A DNA stretch of 64,000 nt, taken from contig CAJQUW010007404.1 in NCBI GenBank assembly GCA_907163375.1, positions 1 through 64,000 on the forward strand, read 5' to 3'. The notes under the pieces were generated by a model. It had not been told where the DNA came from, made no database searches, and saw nothing but the letters and a program-made list of their open reading frames with translations. The position numbers were made by a program, and so were the translations under genes. Source of the stretch: Prostheceraeus crozeri. Its lineage: Eukaryota; Platyhelminthes; Polycladida; Euryleptidae. The stretch's first letter is position 1. Each line of letters starts with the position of its first letter. This document shows, one piece after another, positions 14,823 to 26,900 of the stretch.

Positions 14823-17800
14823 TATGGCACACTTTACAATTCCGCTGTGATTCAGCTTCAAATGACTGCATCCTTTTGCGCAGACGCTGAAGTCGTTCAT
14901 GTGAGTCAGTCTCACTTTTCTTATTCCATTGTTCATACACTCGATGTGCATTAAAGTTTCTTTTTCGTGGATACGGCTATTTGAAACCTGGGAGGGCAAC
15001 AGGAGATTGGATTGTGTGAGATTCCTCACAGATTCAATTAAGCCTCTGTTCTCCTCCTTCATTTTCTTCTCCCGCTCCTCTGCCTGCTGTAGGCGCTCCT
15101 GGCAGAGACGCAACTTGGTCTGCATATCCTCTTCTGTCGAGGTTGCGTCCAAGTCGACGTTATAATCCCGCACTGGGAGAGGAGCCGTCACATCCGACGT
15201 TGGTAGAGCTGCAACTGGGGGAGGTGTTGTGGGAAGTAGTACCGGGGAGGAAGGAGCTTCACCTGGCGTCGGTAATGGGTTCGGAGGAGATACCGGCAAG
15301 GGAAGACGTGCAGGGGATGATGGAGCCAAGCAGATCATTGGGGACGGCGGCAGGCGGACACTCCAGCTCGGGGATGCCCGGATGTTGCTGAAGGAGACCT
15401 CCTGTGATTAGTGATGCAAATGGAAAATTTTCCAATTTTTTCAAAATTTTCCGGAAAATTTTCCAGTGGAAAATTTTGAAATTTTTTTTCTGGTGATTGA
15501 CGTTTTTGCCATTGTTTTGGAGACTTGTTGCAGTCGTTTGAAAAGACTATGTAATATTCAAAGACCGAAAACTTCTCTATCATCCCTGCATGTTAACTTT
15601 TGGAACCAACTGCACCCTCTATGTCTATTTCAGATCTTTCCAGCTGAATATCAGACATTAAATGGATTTCAGATTTCTCTAGTTGAATTTCAGATATCTA
15701 TCAGAAACCCAACTTTGAAAGGATCTTAAATTCAACTGGAGAATCTCCAATTCATCTGGAAATGTCTGAAATTCATTTGGGTAGATCTGAAATCGATTTG
15801 GAACTAGATCTGAACCATGAGGTGGAAATTCGAAGATGTGCATGCAGTTTGTCCTCAACGAAGATCGGACAATATGTCAGAACTTAGAAACTGTCATAGT
15901 TATTCTTCTACTCATCACAGATATCTTTAGTTTCCAAATATCTCACGAGTTTACAGTCTTCCAATATGGTCGCTCATAATGCTGCGTGGACTGTGTTCTT
16001 ATTCTTCACATATTCATCAACATATGGAGAATTTGTATCACTATGATCAAGGCTGCACAATAAAGCTTGACTTTCAAGCTAACAAGCAAACTCCAAAATT
16101 ATTTTTGCTCCAGATCTTTCACATTGCATGAAATTATACCTCTATTCTAAAGCAAGATTCACGTTATAACAAACGGTGTCAGTGTGATATCAAAAATGAT
16201 AACAAATTAGCACAAGCCACTGGTGGCAAAGGAATGTTCAAAAATCCGCGGACGGAACTCGCAGTGCTGCGATCGCTTTAATCGAAATAATGATGAAATC
16301 AAGACTTTTAGACCCATTCTATTGGTATGTATACCTGCGTCGGCTGCGGAAGCGTCCCAATTATAGGGCGTATCACAAAAATCAAAATTTTCCAAAATTT
16401 TCCATAATTCTCCAAAATTTTCCAATTTTTTCCATAATTTTCCATGGAAAATTTTGATTCAAAATTTTCCGGAAAATTTTCATCACTACCTGTGATGCAT
16501 GCATCACGGAGTCCTGTAAACGAAAAGAAACAATTGTTTATGAACTATTTGCAATTGTTAACATTTATCAAAATTAAAATTAACACTATGTAAATTCAAT
16601 TACATACACGTAAATTAAAATTAACTTGTTGACATTTATTAACTCTAAATGTGAATTTCACATACCTTCAGCTCGATTGTCCCTCGATTGGATCCACCTT
16701 CATCCTCCGAAAGAACCATCGAATCATTCTAGAAGATAAATTGATCTATTGCAGATTAATAAATTTTTACTCAAGTGGGTTTCTAAATTACAATGGAAAA
16801 GTTATCTGCTGATGCAGTCATCTAAGCATTAAACTTACATTTGCAACCGAATTATCGTCATCGGATGAGGATGTTGGAGACGACGTGGTGGAGACGTCGT
16901 CATCAGATGACGAGGAATCGCCGGATGATTCATGGATGGAGTAGGGCCTCTCCTCGTTATCCTCTATAGATGTGGTGGTCGCCGGCGTAGACAGAAGGCT
17001 CCGCTGATGTCTTTTAAGGGACAAAGATCGTACAGCCTGCAGCGAAAATGTGATAATGTTTTTATAACTAAATAGATATTAATGAGAATTAATATAGACA
17101 TAGACTATATACATGTAAAGTTTTTTTCCAGGTATTGTTGTCTGATATCGAATCGTAGACCATGAAAATCACACTTACGGGACTTGAGATGGTTTTCTTT
17201 TCCGGCGAATTCAACCGAGGTATTGCAGGATACCTTTGGACACTTGGAAACAGCTGAAAATAGAAATTCATGTTCAATTTCACATTAAGAAGTAACAAGC
17301 AAATTAATTTCTTACCTTTCGCAAGTTTTCCACCGCATTATTGTCTTCGAAACTGACTTTCAGCGGTCGGGGCACCTCACACTGATATATTTATGAAATA
17401 TTGATTTAATTTATGCACACGATTACTACCCTGAGTAAATAGAATCTCACATCTTGAACGACCAGTTTCTTCTGCACCAACACCTTGGCTTTCTTCGGTT
17501 GGGGCATCACCATGTCCTGAAATGTGTTAACAACAAATTTATTTTAATCTAAAGGAAGCAGTACTTTTTGTCAACTGTGAGTCAGTTGTCCGTTCAAGTT
17601 AGCATTTAGAATTGACTGCACTTACCTCAAAATCACTCAAAGTCTCATCAATAAATTCTCGAGACTTGGGGACTTTCTTAGGTACTCGAGACTTGGGGGC
17701 TTTCTTTGCCTCAGGCTCGTCCACCTGTGAGAGCACGCCTTCAGTCGGCCTTTCCTTGGTAAATAGCCTCTCCAATTTCTTTTTCTCTGCCTTGGAGGTA

Positions 17801-18054
17801 AGGTTGATGCCTTTCCAGCCATTCTGTTGGGCACAGGGAGTATGTTTGGCAATGAAGGCCTTTGCCGAGTCGCTGTTCACCTTGTCGTTGCTCCTCTCAT
17901 ATGTCTTGCAGGTTAAACAATAGAGGTACGTGAAATCCTGTTTGAATGTGCAGTATTTGTGACCGCTCTTGTTGGCATGTCGAACAGGCAGTCGGCATGT
18001 TTCACAGTAGTGAAAGATCAGCCGTTGTCGCGCAATACTTTCATGTCGGACCAT
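14817..18054 (-). CDS. Intron-rich cargo gene in the Polinton right arm (zinc-binding N-terminus, coiled-coil C-terminus)
   Basis: Unrecognised gene assembled from open frames joined at consensus splice sites, all phase 0: exons 18054-17626, 17516-17451, 17381-17316, 17253-17179, 17036-16839, 16728-16666, 16513-16490 and 15401-14817 (about 501 residues). Exon 1 has paired Cys/His clusters (YCETCRLPVRHANKSGHKYC; YCLTCKTYERS) like a divergent double zinc finger. The middle is Ser/Asp-rich (SSGDSSSSDDDVS). The last exon is Pro-rich then coiled-coil (LRLCQERLQQAEEREKKMKE). Intron 7 is exactly the hAT element plus one target duplication. A polypyrimidine-AG just before ATG 18054 suggests a 5' UTR intron. 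The other element genes have no introns, so this is probably captured host sequence. Near 15000-14990 the better-looking frame switches to KKSETDSHERLQRLRKRM, so the 3' end may contain a frameshift. Confidence 0.6.
15409..16488. mobile_element. Non-autonomous hAT-like element (1,080 bp) with 8-bp target duplications
   Basis: It begins TAGTGATG and ends CATCACTA, with long subterminal arms rich in GGAAAATTTTCC palindromes on both sides. It is flanked by the 8-bp direct repeat CCTGTGAT (15401-15408 and 16489-16496), the duplication length of hAT transposons. There is no transposase frame. On the minus strand the duplication supplies CAG|GT at the 5' end and ACAG|G at the 3' end of the insertion. 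Confidence 0.9.
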
Positions 18055-19373
18055 TTCTAAATAGGAAAAAAATTTGATTATAATTTAATCTCTTGTTAAA
18101 CGAGAACGCATTTATATACCATCAACAAAGCTCTATTAAGTGCTACTTTCATATTGGAGAAATCTGAGAAAGAAATAAAATTTGAAGTTGAAATTGAAAC
18201 CGAAAGTCGAAAATTAGATATTTATTCGAAAAGGGTTTGCTCATCAGAAGAGTTGAAATTTGGAAACAGCTGATTTACTATTATTTAATTTCGAAATAGA
18301 ATGAAAGTGAAATTTCGAAAATTTCAACCAATCCTCAATTTGTTTAATTAAACAAGCTTGAATTTTATACATCTGTTAGCAGATGACAGACTGAATATTT
18401 AAAATGGATGAAGGCTTTATTTAGGTATCTTTTTATTTATTTACAAGTCAGTGTATGAAGGTCAAAGGTCAAGGTGAGGTCTAAGGTCAAGGTCAAGTGT
18501 AGAGGTTTGTATATTATGGTCATTTTTAGTTGTAAAACTTTAACTTTGAAAATTTGTAAAAAAACTTGGAATTTTTCAAGTTGCATACAAATGCATACAA
18601 CTAGGATTTTTTCATCAAATGGATACATACAATATATCATTCGAATGCTCTTTTCATGCTGATTCTAATGGTGTATTGTATGACACATGTATGACATATA
18701 ACTAGAGAGCTACATGCATTTAAAGAATGGGCTAAAAACTTAGTGAATTTAAAAATCTAACATTTGTCTGCTTGCATACAGTTGCATGTAACTAGGATTT
18801 TCTCATCGAATAGGTACATACCTTATATCATTCGAAAGGTCTTTTCATTCTCATTCTTATGGTGTCGTGTATGACACATGTATGATATCATCCTGTACTG
18901 CTACAAGCATTTTAAAATTAACAACATAACTGTTTCTTTAAAAGTTATATGTTCCTATTTATTTCAAGTTGAAGTCTTCATATTTGATTTTTTTGTTTCA
19001 ATTCAGTTATTCAACATCATTAATTGTAGATAGTTATTCCCCTTTCCCATTCAGACCTTAATTGAAGACCGATTTGTGAAATGATAAAACAAGTCTGTTC
19101 ATATATACAAATGAATATTAAATGAAGAGATTAAGAAAAAACACACTAAATGTCATCAGGGTAAGGAAAGGGTACAAGTTTTTTCAAGTCCACTTGCACA
19201 TGGATACTGGTCTTTTTGGGCGCACAGGGACAGCGACGTGGTGTGTCAAGGTCGATGACCGAAAATTCGAGAGCGGTTGTGAGGTTCCGCTCCATTCGCA
19301 TGAAGACCCGCTAAATCATAGCTGCACAGTAAAGTTTCACATCTAAATAGTGCTACATTTAAAATAATTGTCA
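18055..19373. other. Right-arm non-coding part of the Polinton
   Basis: No convincing gene. It holds the presumed 5' region of the intron-bearing gene and a duplicated ~140-bp segment (listed separately). The short open frames here (for example 19122-19346) have no recognisable protein features. Confidence 0.6.
18581..18912. repeat. Direct repeat, two ~140-bp diverged copies
   Basis: 18581-18722 and 18772-18912 share blocks such as TTGCATACA, AACTAGGATTTT, ATATCATTCGAA, CTTTTCAT and TATGACACATGTATGA in the same order. They are separated by about 50 bases. Function unknown. Confidence 0.8.
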
Positions 19374-19435
19374 CAATAGAGCAAACCCATTCAAAATCAA
19401 ACAACGGACGTCTATCGGTACGTACCCAAGTGCTC
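19374..19435 (-). repeat. Right terminal inverted repeat of the Polinton
   Basis: Reverse complement of the left end (1-62). It marks the right boundary of the element about 1.36 kb beyond the CKAP5 stop codon. The flank outside reads CAAAAC/AAAACC; without the left flank the expected 6-bp target duplication cannot be confirmed. Confidence 0.9.
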
Positions 19436-19503
19436 AAAACCAAACCACACAAGTTCGATCATAGACGTTCCGAAACACAGTGTACTCAACCGAGTGTACC
19501 AAA

Positions 19504-19645
19504 CACATGTACCTATCCAGTAAAACAGATCTCATACAAGTTCCTATTCATAACACTGAATTATACATGTACCTATCCATAATCCTATTGATAACTAAAT
19601 TATACATGTACCTATTGATAACACTAAATTTTACATGTACCTATC
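19504..19645. repeat. Degenerate minisatellite (ACATGTACCTATCCATAA-type)
   Basis: Four or more imperfect copies of a 30-45-bp unit containing ATACATGTACCTAT just outside the right Polinton terminus. Confidence 0.7.
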
Positions 19646-20797
19646 CCTCGCAAGTAGGGCACAGTTTTCACTACTGATGAGAGCAGTGTAATTAACTGAA
19701 TTTGTAAAATTTAAGATGAATTATACTCGTATAAACTTTGTGAAATCAACAACCAGATGACTGTATTTTCTTTTACAAACACAATTCGTAGTCTCTTAAA
19801 AAACTCAACTAGCTTGGAGAAAAAACAAAACAATAATAAAGGAAACTTTTATTCGGGCTTTCTGGAGTAGCAAAGGAAGCTATGCCACATAATCAACATG
19901 TTGGAGATCTTTCAAAAGGAGTTTCTATTTACATCATCAAGCCATGAAAGCACACATGAAAACCGATTCGATTGAAAAGAGGGTATACAGAGATTTATGT
20001 ATGAAATCCTCAACATAAAAAATATGTAAAGCGTTAATGAGCGAGTGAGAAACTTTCGATATTGAACGGATACAATCGTATCCATTCAAAGTCTGTATGT
20101 GGTCCGATTCGCATCGACAGAGCTTTAAAAATAGGCGGATATTCTCTTGATAAGCAGTGAAAGATCGTTATATTCGACGAATACTTGTAGCTGACAAATA
20201 CTTGCCTTGCAATATTCTAACAAGCAAAATCAAATATAAATATTCACCACTCATGATCGCTTTCTATCCTCTCGTATAGATTCTCCCGAGCAATCTTCGT
20301 ACGCACACTTGATATCTTCACCTCTGAATTGACTGTAATCAAGTTAGAGAAAGTCAAGGAATAAAGACAGTCAATCGGAAGAAAGCGTCCAGCGCCGCAA
20401 AGTGAAGACTGCAAGCGGTACATGCAAGCACCAGACTTGAAGTCAACGGACACAAGAATTACGAAAGAAAGTGACTGACAAATTAATTCCTACTTGAAAA
20501 TTGGAGAACACCAACTTCAAGATGCACTCAAGGACAGTCGGAAGGCAATGTTATGTACTGCATTGGCGGCAGCTTCAGAAGTTTTTTTGGCAAATTAAGG
20601 AAGGTGCACGGTCGATGTAGGCAGTGCAAATAATGATCACTGGCGGTCTGCTTCACAGACAGACCCAACTCGCAAGATGAATGACCAATAAATGCAGGCA
20701 CGCATCGCGGCTCATGTTCCAGGCCTTATCGAGCTGCGAGTTCACTGTGAGATGCAAGTCGTTGTACACGCTGGCTGATTCTCTGATGATCGGACGT
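19646..20797. other. 3' flank / UTR of CKAP5
   Basis: No gene seen. Minus-strand AATAAA at 20802-20797 overlaps the CKAP5 stop codon, and another lies near 19850; either could end the transcript. Confidence 0.5.
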
Positions 20798-20923
20798 TTA
20801 TTTTTGAGAGCTCTTTATCTTTTCCAGGCGCCGTTTTAGATCAAGAAGCTCACTTGGAGAAATACTGGACTTCTTTTCGTTTTCTGTTTCTTCGTCTTTT
20901 GTTGTCGATGGCTTAAATGAACT
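20798..20923 (-). CDS. CKAP5: CKAP5 last exon with stop codon
   Basis: 42 codons, phase 0; acceptor TTCATTTCAG. Encodes SPSELLDLKRRLEKIKSSQK then TAA, the conserved C-terminal end of CKAP5. The stop codon lies inside an AATAAA. Confidence 0.95.
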   Translation of the reverse strand, partial: SSFKPSTTKDEETENEKKSSISPSELLDLKRRLEKIKSSQK

Positions 20924-23900
20924 CTGAAATGAAGAAATAGCGTTTATGAATTTCTAATCAAATTGATTTAATTTTTTTTGTCCTTGATAATAATTTCAAC
21001 AGATGGCTTTCACTAAAATTGTTGAGTTAATGCTATCGAGGTTTGGAAACAAATGTGTCAAGCAAATACTTTGCTATATTTAGTAACAATTATCTCAACT
21101 TCTCTTAATGTTTATTACAGTCTGCGACATTTTATTAGGACCACCCATATTCTTTTAGTTTTTCACAGCTAGCTAATTGTTGATGTCATATTATCATTCA
21201 CTCTTGTCAATACATTGAATAGGCATGCATGCCAACAATATACCACAACATACAGTAGACAACTATTGATTAGTAACAGATACACCACACACTCAAACAC
21301 AAAAATTGACCGCGACATATTATTAGGACCACCTTCGACATTTAGATAAGAAGCTTTCTTTTAGACATGATAACGTTAGGTAAAGTTCTATAATCATTTT
21401 TTACGTTGATGGCGATTTCTTAAATAACGATGGCTATGACACACATTGGCAGACCGCAAACATATAGTGAAGGCCTACATAAGAATTTTTGACAGGTGAC
21501 TTTTCGTGACAGAGTGACCATTCTGAAGTACTGGCAGTGTAGCCACATATGAATATTTTTCATTTATGTTCAACCCTGTCTTTGTATGCTGACGGACTTC
21601 ATATTCTTTGAAATGGCAAGTGATTCAAAAGAACGGGGGTGTCTTCTTAGGTTTATTGGCTAAAAGAATTACTAAAACAATATATACAGGCCCAACGTTT
21701 AGCGTGTTCACGCTTCCTCAGGGGCAAAACAGATAAGACTGTTTTGGAAAATGGCAGCATTATAAGCAACCAAACGAATGAAAATCCTTACATTAGGAAC
21801 CCCAAATGCCAACTTACAGGACATCCTAGGATTATATTCTCACAGATGGAACACGTGAAACTCGTAAATAATCTATCAAAACAGCCTAATACATGCACTT
21901 AAAATTATTTGCAGTAAAAATCGAGTCTTCAAGAAAAGCAGCTGACTGAAAATATTACGGGGACATTAAGGTCTTTCAGGACGTAAACTGACAATTAAAA
22001 TTTCAATAGATATATTGATAACTATTTATGGTTGCTTTTGTGAAACATACTGTACATAGATACTTTGATTCATTTAATCATGAGGTAGTGAATATTCATG
22101 TATTACATGTTGGGATCTAAAAAGAAACCAGACTCGGTAACTCACAGTATTTGCATGGTAAAACATGGATGTGATTGCCGCTCAAGGGGGGGAAAGCATG
22201 TCACATCTATATAAAGGGGTGCCGATGAGAAAGCCTTTTTGAAGGGGCCTGAGAGACTGATGAGGATAAGTTTGAATGAGATTAAGTACTTCATGCGGGA
22301 GTTTTACTGGAGGAGTGGGAAGGGCTAACCTTCCCTCTTGCGCTAATATTTTTATCATCAGAAAATGATTTTCAGGAAAAATGCAATTTAGAAATGGAGG
22401 CGCCAAAGGAATTCCTTTCAATTGAACAATTGATCTAGACAACGTGAATATGAGTATATATTTTAGCTTGCAAGAGCTGTTTACTTTCTGTCTAAAAGGC
22501 ATTATAAAATATCATGCATCTGTGTATAGAAATACTAAATTCTTTTTAACATTAACTTTTACTATAATTAACTCATTGTGCCAACGATGAAATAGGTGAG
22601 AAATGACTTTCTGTAAAAGTTTAAGAAAACGCACTGATAGAAATTCTGAAGATGCTCTGCTTCAAAAATCCGACTGGAGAAATAATTTGTTGCATAAGAG
22701 ACTGGTCGAACATTTCTACACCATGCATCACTGACATCACACTGGCCGAATCTAAACTCACTTCCACAACTAACACTATATTTCTTGATTTTAGCACCGA
22801 AACACCATAAATTGAATACAAGAAATTATACTAGTGCTAAATAATTGCCAAGAGCTCACCTTGAGTTGAATGTCTTGCGTAGTGTCTTGAATATCACCGG
22901 CAGTAGGATCGACGCTTTCCGTCGTTTGCATCTTGCTAGGATCGAGGCCTAAGTTCTTCCGCACAGCTCGCAACCGTTCGAGGAACAACTGTGGTGTAAC
23001 CTCCTGATTGTTGGCAGTGTCGTTTCGACCACCGATAGTGCTACTGGTAAGAGGTAGGCCAGAGCGATTACCTGCAGAAGAAGTTGATTGATAACAATAA
23101 ATAGGTAATACTTATTGATCAGGTACAAAATAATATTTCCGTAAAGTGAATAATTCAAGGATATCAGATGGATGGATGATGCATGTTCTTGATTTAAATT
23201 CCCCACACCTCATATTGTCTCATCTCCAGAGCCAACAAATTGTTAGAATAACTTCTAGACAGTTTTCCGGTTCTACAGTTATTTAACTCTACTGTCATTT
23301 TTAAATCGGGCAATCGATCTGTTGTGGAGAATTACAGACCAATTGCGTTAACTAGTGTTGTATGCCGTGTTATGGAGACCATAATTGGTGATCGTCTGTC
23401 TGACTATTTGAATATAAATAACATCATCACGAACAATCAACATGGATTTCTAGAAGGACGCTCATCGTGCACAAATTTACTATCTTGTTTAAATGATTGG
23501 ACTGCGGCTGTAAATGCAAAGCAACAAGTGAATGTGATAAGCATCGATTTTACAAAAGCCTTTGATACTTTGTGCCATCGGAAACTTTTGCTGAAATTAG
23601 AATCATACGGTATCAAGTTTGAGCTATTGCATTGGATTCATGAGTTTCTGTGTGGTCGTATCCAAACTGTAGTGGTTGATGACAGTTTATCCAATGACAT
23701 GCTAATCTCAAGTGGGGTCCCACAGGCTCCGTGTTGGGGCCACGGCTATTTTTGATTTACATTAATGACATTTGTAATGCTATCAATGCGGATTGTAAAT
23801 TTTCTCTTTTCGCTGATGACCTTAATCTGTACACGTCGGGAGGTGTTGAACAGATGAACTCTTTACAAGACTCACTCTCAGACATCAGTAGATGGGCTAA

Positions 23901-26900
23901 CAAGTGGCAATTGTCTATCTCCATTCCGAAGACTAAATCTATATCGTTTGGTTCAACATTCAATCGGGTATATCATTTGAACAATGTGAGCATCAATCCA
24001 TCATCTGAGTTTCGCAATATTGGTGTTCTTTTCACATCAGATCTCAAAGTTTCCTTCCATTGCAACGATGTAGCCTCAAAGGGAATGTCTCGAGCTTATT
24101 TGGTCTTGCGTTGTTTTTCGACTAATCAATCATCTCATGAAGGCATATATTACATATGTTCGACCATTAGTCGAATATTGTTCTCAGGTATGGAGTCCTT
24201 ATCGCATTAAGGATATTAAAGTGGTCGAAAAGGTACAAAAATACTACACCAAAAGTGTATGTCGACGAGCCAAATTGACTTTCTCTGATTATAAATCCCG
24301 CCTTTCTATACTAGGCATTGAATCTCTTGAGGCGAGAAGGATATTTTTGGACTTAGTATTGGTATATAAAATGATCAATAACGAGGTCGACTTGGCCTTC
24401 GATAATTTCTTCCAATTCTCCGACACCATCACACGAGGGCATTCTTACAAACTGAAAGCGCTCGGAACTCCACATTATGACTGGAGACGTTATTTTTTCA
24501 GTCACCGAATAGCGGCGATTTGGAACAGTCTACCGGACACCGTGGTTAAGGCGGAATCAGTTTCGACTTTTAAAAAAAGACTTCGAGAGTACAATTATTC
24601 ATCGCATTGTAAAGTATTCAAATAATGTTTTTTTTGTTGGCTCGAATTACGCGTAAGTGTTGCTCTAGCAACCTGTGTCACCTATTGTATTTTCTATACA
24701 ATAAAAAAAATTCATTCATTCATTCATCATTAAAAGCAGATAGTTGTGAAATGGTTAAGAATAATAATGTAGCTTTATTCGTACATCACAACCGAAGGAT
24801 ATTCAGAAGTAGCGCTCCACAAATCATTTACTCGTATAAAAAACATCAGAAATAAAATCAGTTGGAAGTCATGCAAAGCAAATAAAGGAATTTTGGAAAC
24901 GCACTATTCTTGATCTGAGCTTTTTGTTCCGACTACCAGGTCTTTCACTATGTCGAGTTTCTTCGCTATCGTGAATAAGATGCAATGAGTGTTCCCTATC
25001 TTCTGCCTTTAATGCTAATTGTTTGGCCGTTCATTAACAAAAGCTGGCAATATCCTCCGAACAGGTAAAATCGAACAACTTGTACAATCGTTTTCCCAGG
25101 CTTGCAGTATGTTTGAATCTCGAGGCAGTGATGCTGCATAACGCGGGATAAGCATATGCTGAGATAGATCTTATCATGATCATGCACACAGTTCGAAGTA
25201 ATTGGTCGTTATTCGGCGAAATTTGCTTTAAGCAGTGTAGTAGGTGTATTTGTCTTCTAGGTTTCGAAAGTGAGTGGTCGAGATGCTGCTTTGCAACTGA
25301 GCTTTTGTCGAGAACAACAAGATTGATGAATTCCAATAATAATTCTATTCCAGCCAATCAGTTATTTTGACAAAGTTTTTCTCCTAATCAAAGAAAAATA
25401 CATAAATTATGAGTATTTTGACTTCAAGAACTTCACTTAAGTGAGTAACCGAATGACAGGAGATTTTGACAACGGACGCAGCGCTCGAAAGTTCAATATT
25501 CATATTTTACTTTGATATTGAGAATAGAATTTTAAAACAACTGAATATACTTATTGGAATGATTCGAATTAAAACATTAACATTGAATGAAAAATTCTAT
25601 AAGTGCAAAATGCTCGATAAAATGTTTTTTGTGATTTCAAATTAAAGAATTTTGAAAAATGATTTTCAACATCCACACGGATTGAAAGCGTCCTATCACG
25701 GGATAACCGATGAATGTCCTAGGCCTATGCTTAACATATTTTCAATGTCATGAGATATCACTACGCACATATGATGAGGCTGGAACACTCTAACTACCTA
25801 TTTTACGATTGTGAGATAATTTCGACAACCATAAAGATGACATGCATCAAAATTACAGATAAATTAACACTAGAACTGATCGCATAGGGTGAAACAGAAC
25901 TTCGTAAAAACTAAAAGCATCAAGGATTGCCTGTCGAAGAAAGGCAGAAACGTTAATCAAAAGAAAACGAAAGTCATGCTCTCTAAACAAAGACCCATCG
26001 GCCCTTCAACTCGGCCTAGGTTTCCTTGCAGTACTTGTCGAAAAGGTGTCGGCTGCGATTCTGTCCAGTGTATCGTTTGCCACAGTTGAGTCGTCCTTCA
26101 TGTGAAAACACTGTCAAAGTCAAGTAAGCTCTTTTTCAACCACAAGTGAAGAACAACTCAGTCCAATATCAATGTATATACGGGTCACACCTATCAGGCT
26201 GTGAGCAGATTTTGCTACCTTGGTGACATGATGGAATCCGGTGGTGGTTCATATGCTGCATAATCTGCACGAGTTCAATCTGGTTGGCGAAAGTTTCGTG
26301 ATTTATCACTAAAGCTCGACATATAAGTTTTTCAACTATTTTGACTACTTTAGAAATCAAGCAACAATTTTTCGGAATAAGAACCTAGTATCAATTTCTG
26401 TTCATGACTTTAATCAAATTCAATCAAATAGCAGATGATTCGAGGCTGATCGGACTGGCAGTTAAATGGATTTTTATTCGCCAGTTTTCAGGTAATTATA
26501 ATTCCAGTTCTCAACATGAACTCTCATCATACATCCACGGCAATCTCTCTTTTCTACCTGCTTACATCAAACACCGAGAGACTCAAGGCTTCGCTTTGTT
26601 TGATGCATACCAGTTAATGGTAGATGCGAGGAAATGACTGAACGATATTTCGGGTGGCACTGGAGAAAAGCTGCAGGCGAAGTTGGACGCCATGCTATCA
26701 AAGAATCCAGCCTTCAAAATTATATCCTATGTGGCGAACATTCTACTTGGAGGCTGTACTGACATTCCTGACTGCATGACCCCATGACATTTCAATTTTG
26801 CGCTTCTGTCCGGTTGTATCAGCGGATATAGAGAGGTCCTTCAGTAACTACAAAATCATGCTATCCGACCGGAGACAAAGTCTCACACAGGAGAATATTC

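Larger units (their letters stand above)
1..19435. mobile_element. Polinton/Maverick element (self-synthesising DNA transposon / endogenous virus-like element)
   Basis: The interval is bounded by inverted copies of a 62-bp sequence and contains the diagnostic Polinton gene set: protein-primed polymerase B, retroviral-type integrase with chromodomain, adenain-like cysteine protease, packaging ATPase, major capsid protein and penton-like minor capsid protein. Structural and integration genes lie on the plus strand (0.1-9.4 kb); replication and transcription-type genes lie on the minus strand (9.5-18 kb). Most reading frames are open, but the ATPase has a frameshift and a stop, and the polymerase has one in-frame stop, so this copy is probably inactive though young. 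The left end coincides with the window edge, so the left target duplication cannot be seen and a few terminal bases may be missing. Extra genes (UBA-RING, TBP-like, intron-bearing cargo gene) are beyond the canonical set I know. Confidence 0.95.

Noticed and set aside
14728-14940. Separate gene encoding KKSETDSHERLQRLRKRM
   Set aside because: It reads as a coiled-coil continuation of the intron-rich gene in a shifted frame rather than as an independent gene; a frameshift near 15000 is more likely.
19122-19346. Small ORF beside the right Polinton end
   Set aside because: No domain, no promoter context; consistent with chance.
23731-24210. Separate RT gene
   Set aside because: It is the middle of a single LINE reverse transcriptase broken by frameshifts near 23726 and 24137.
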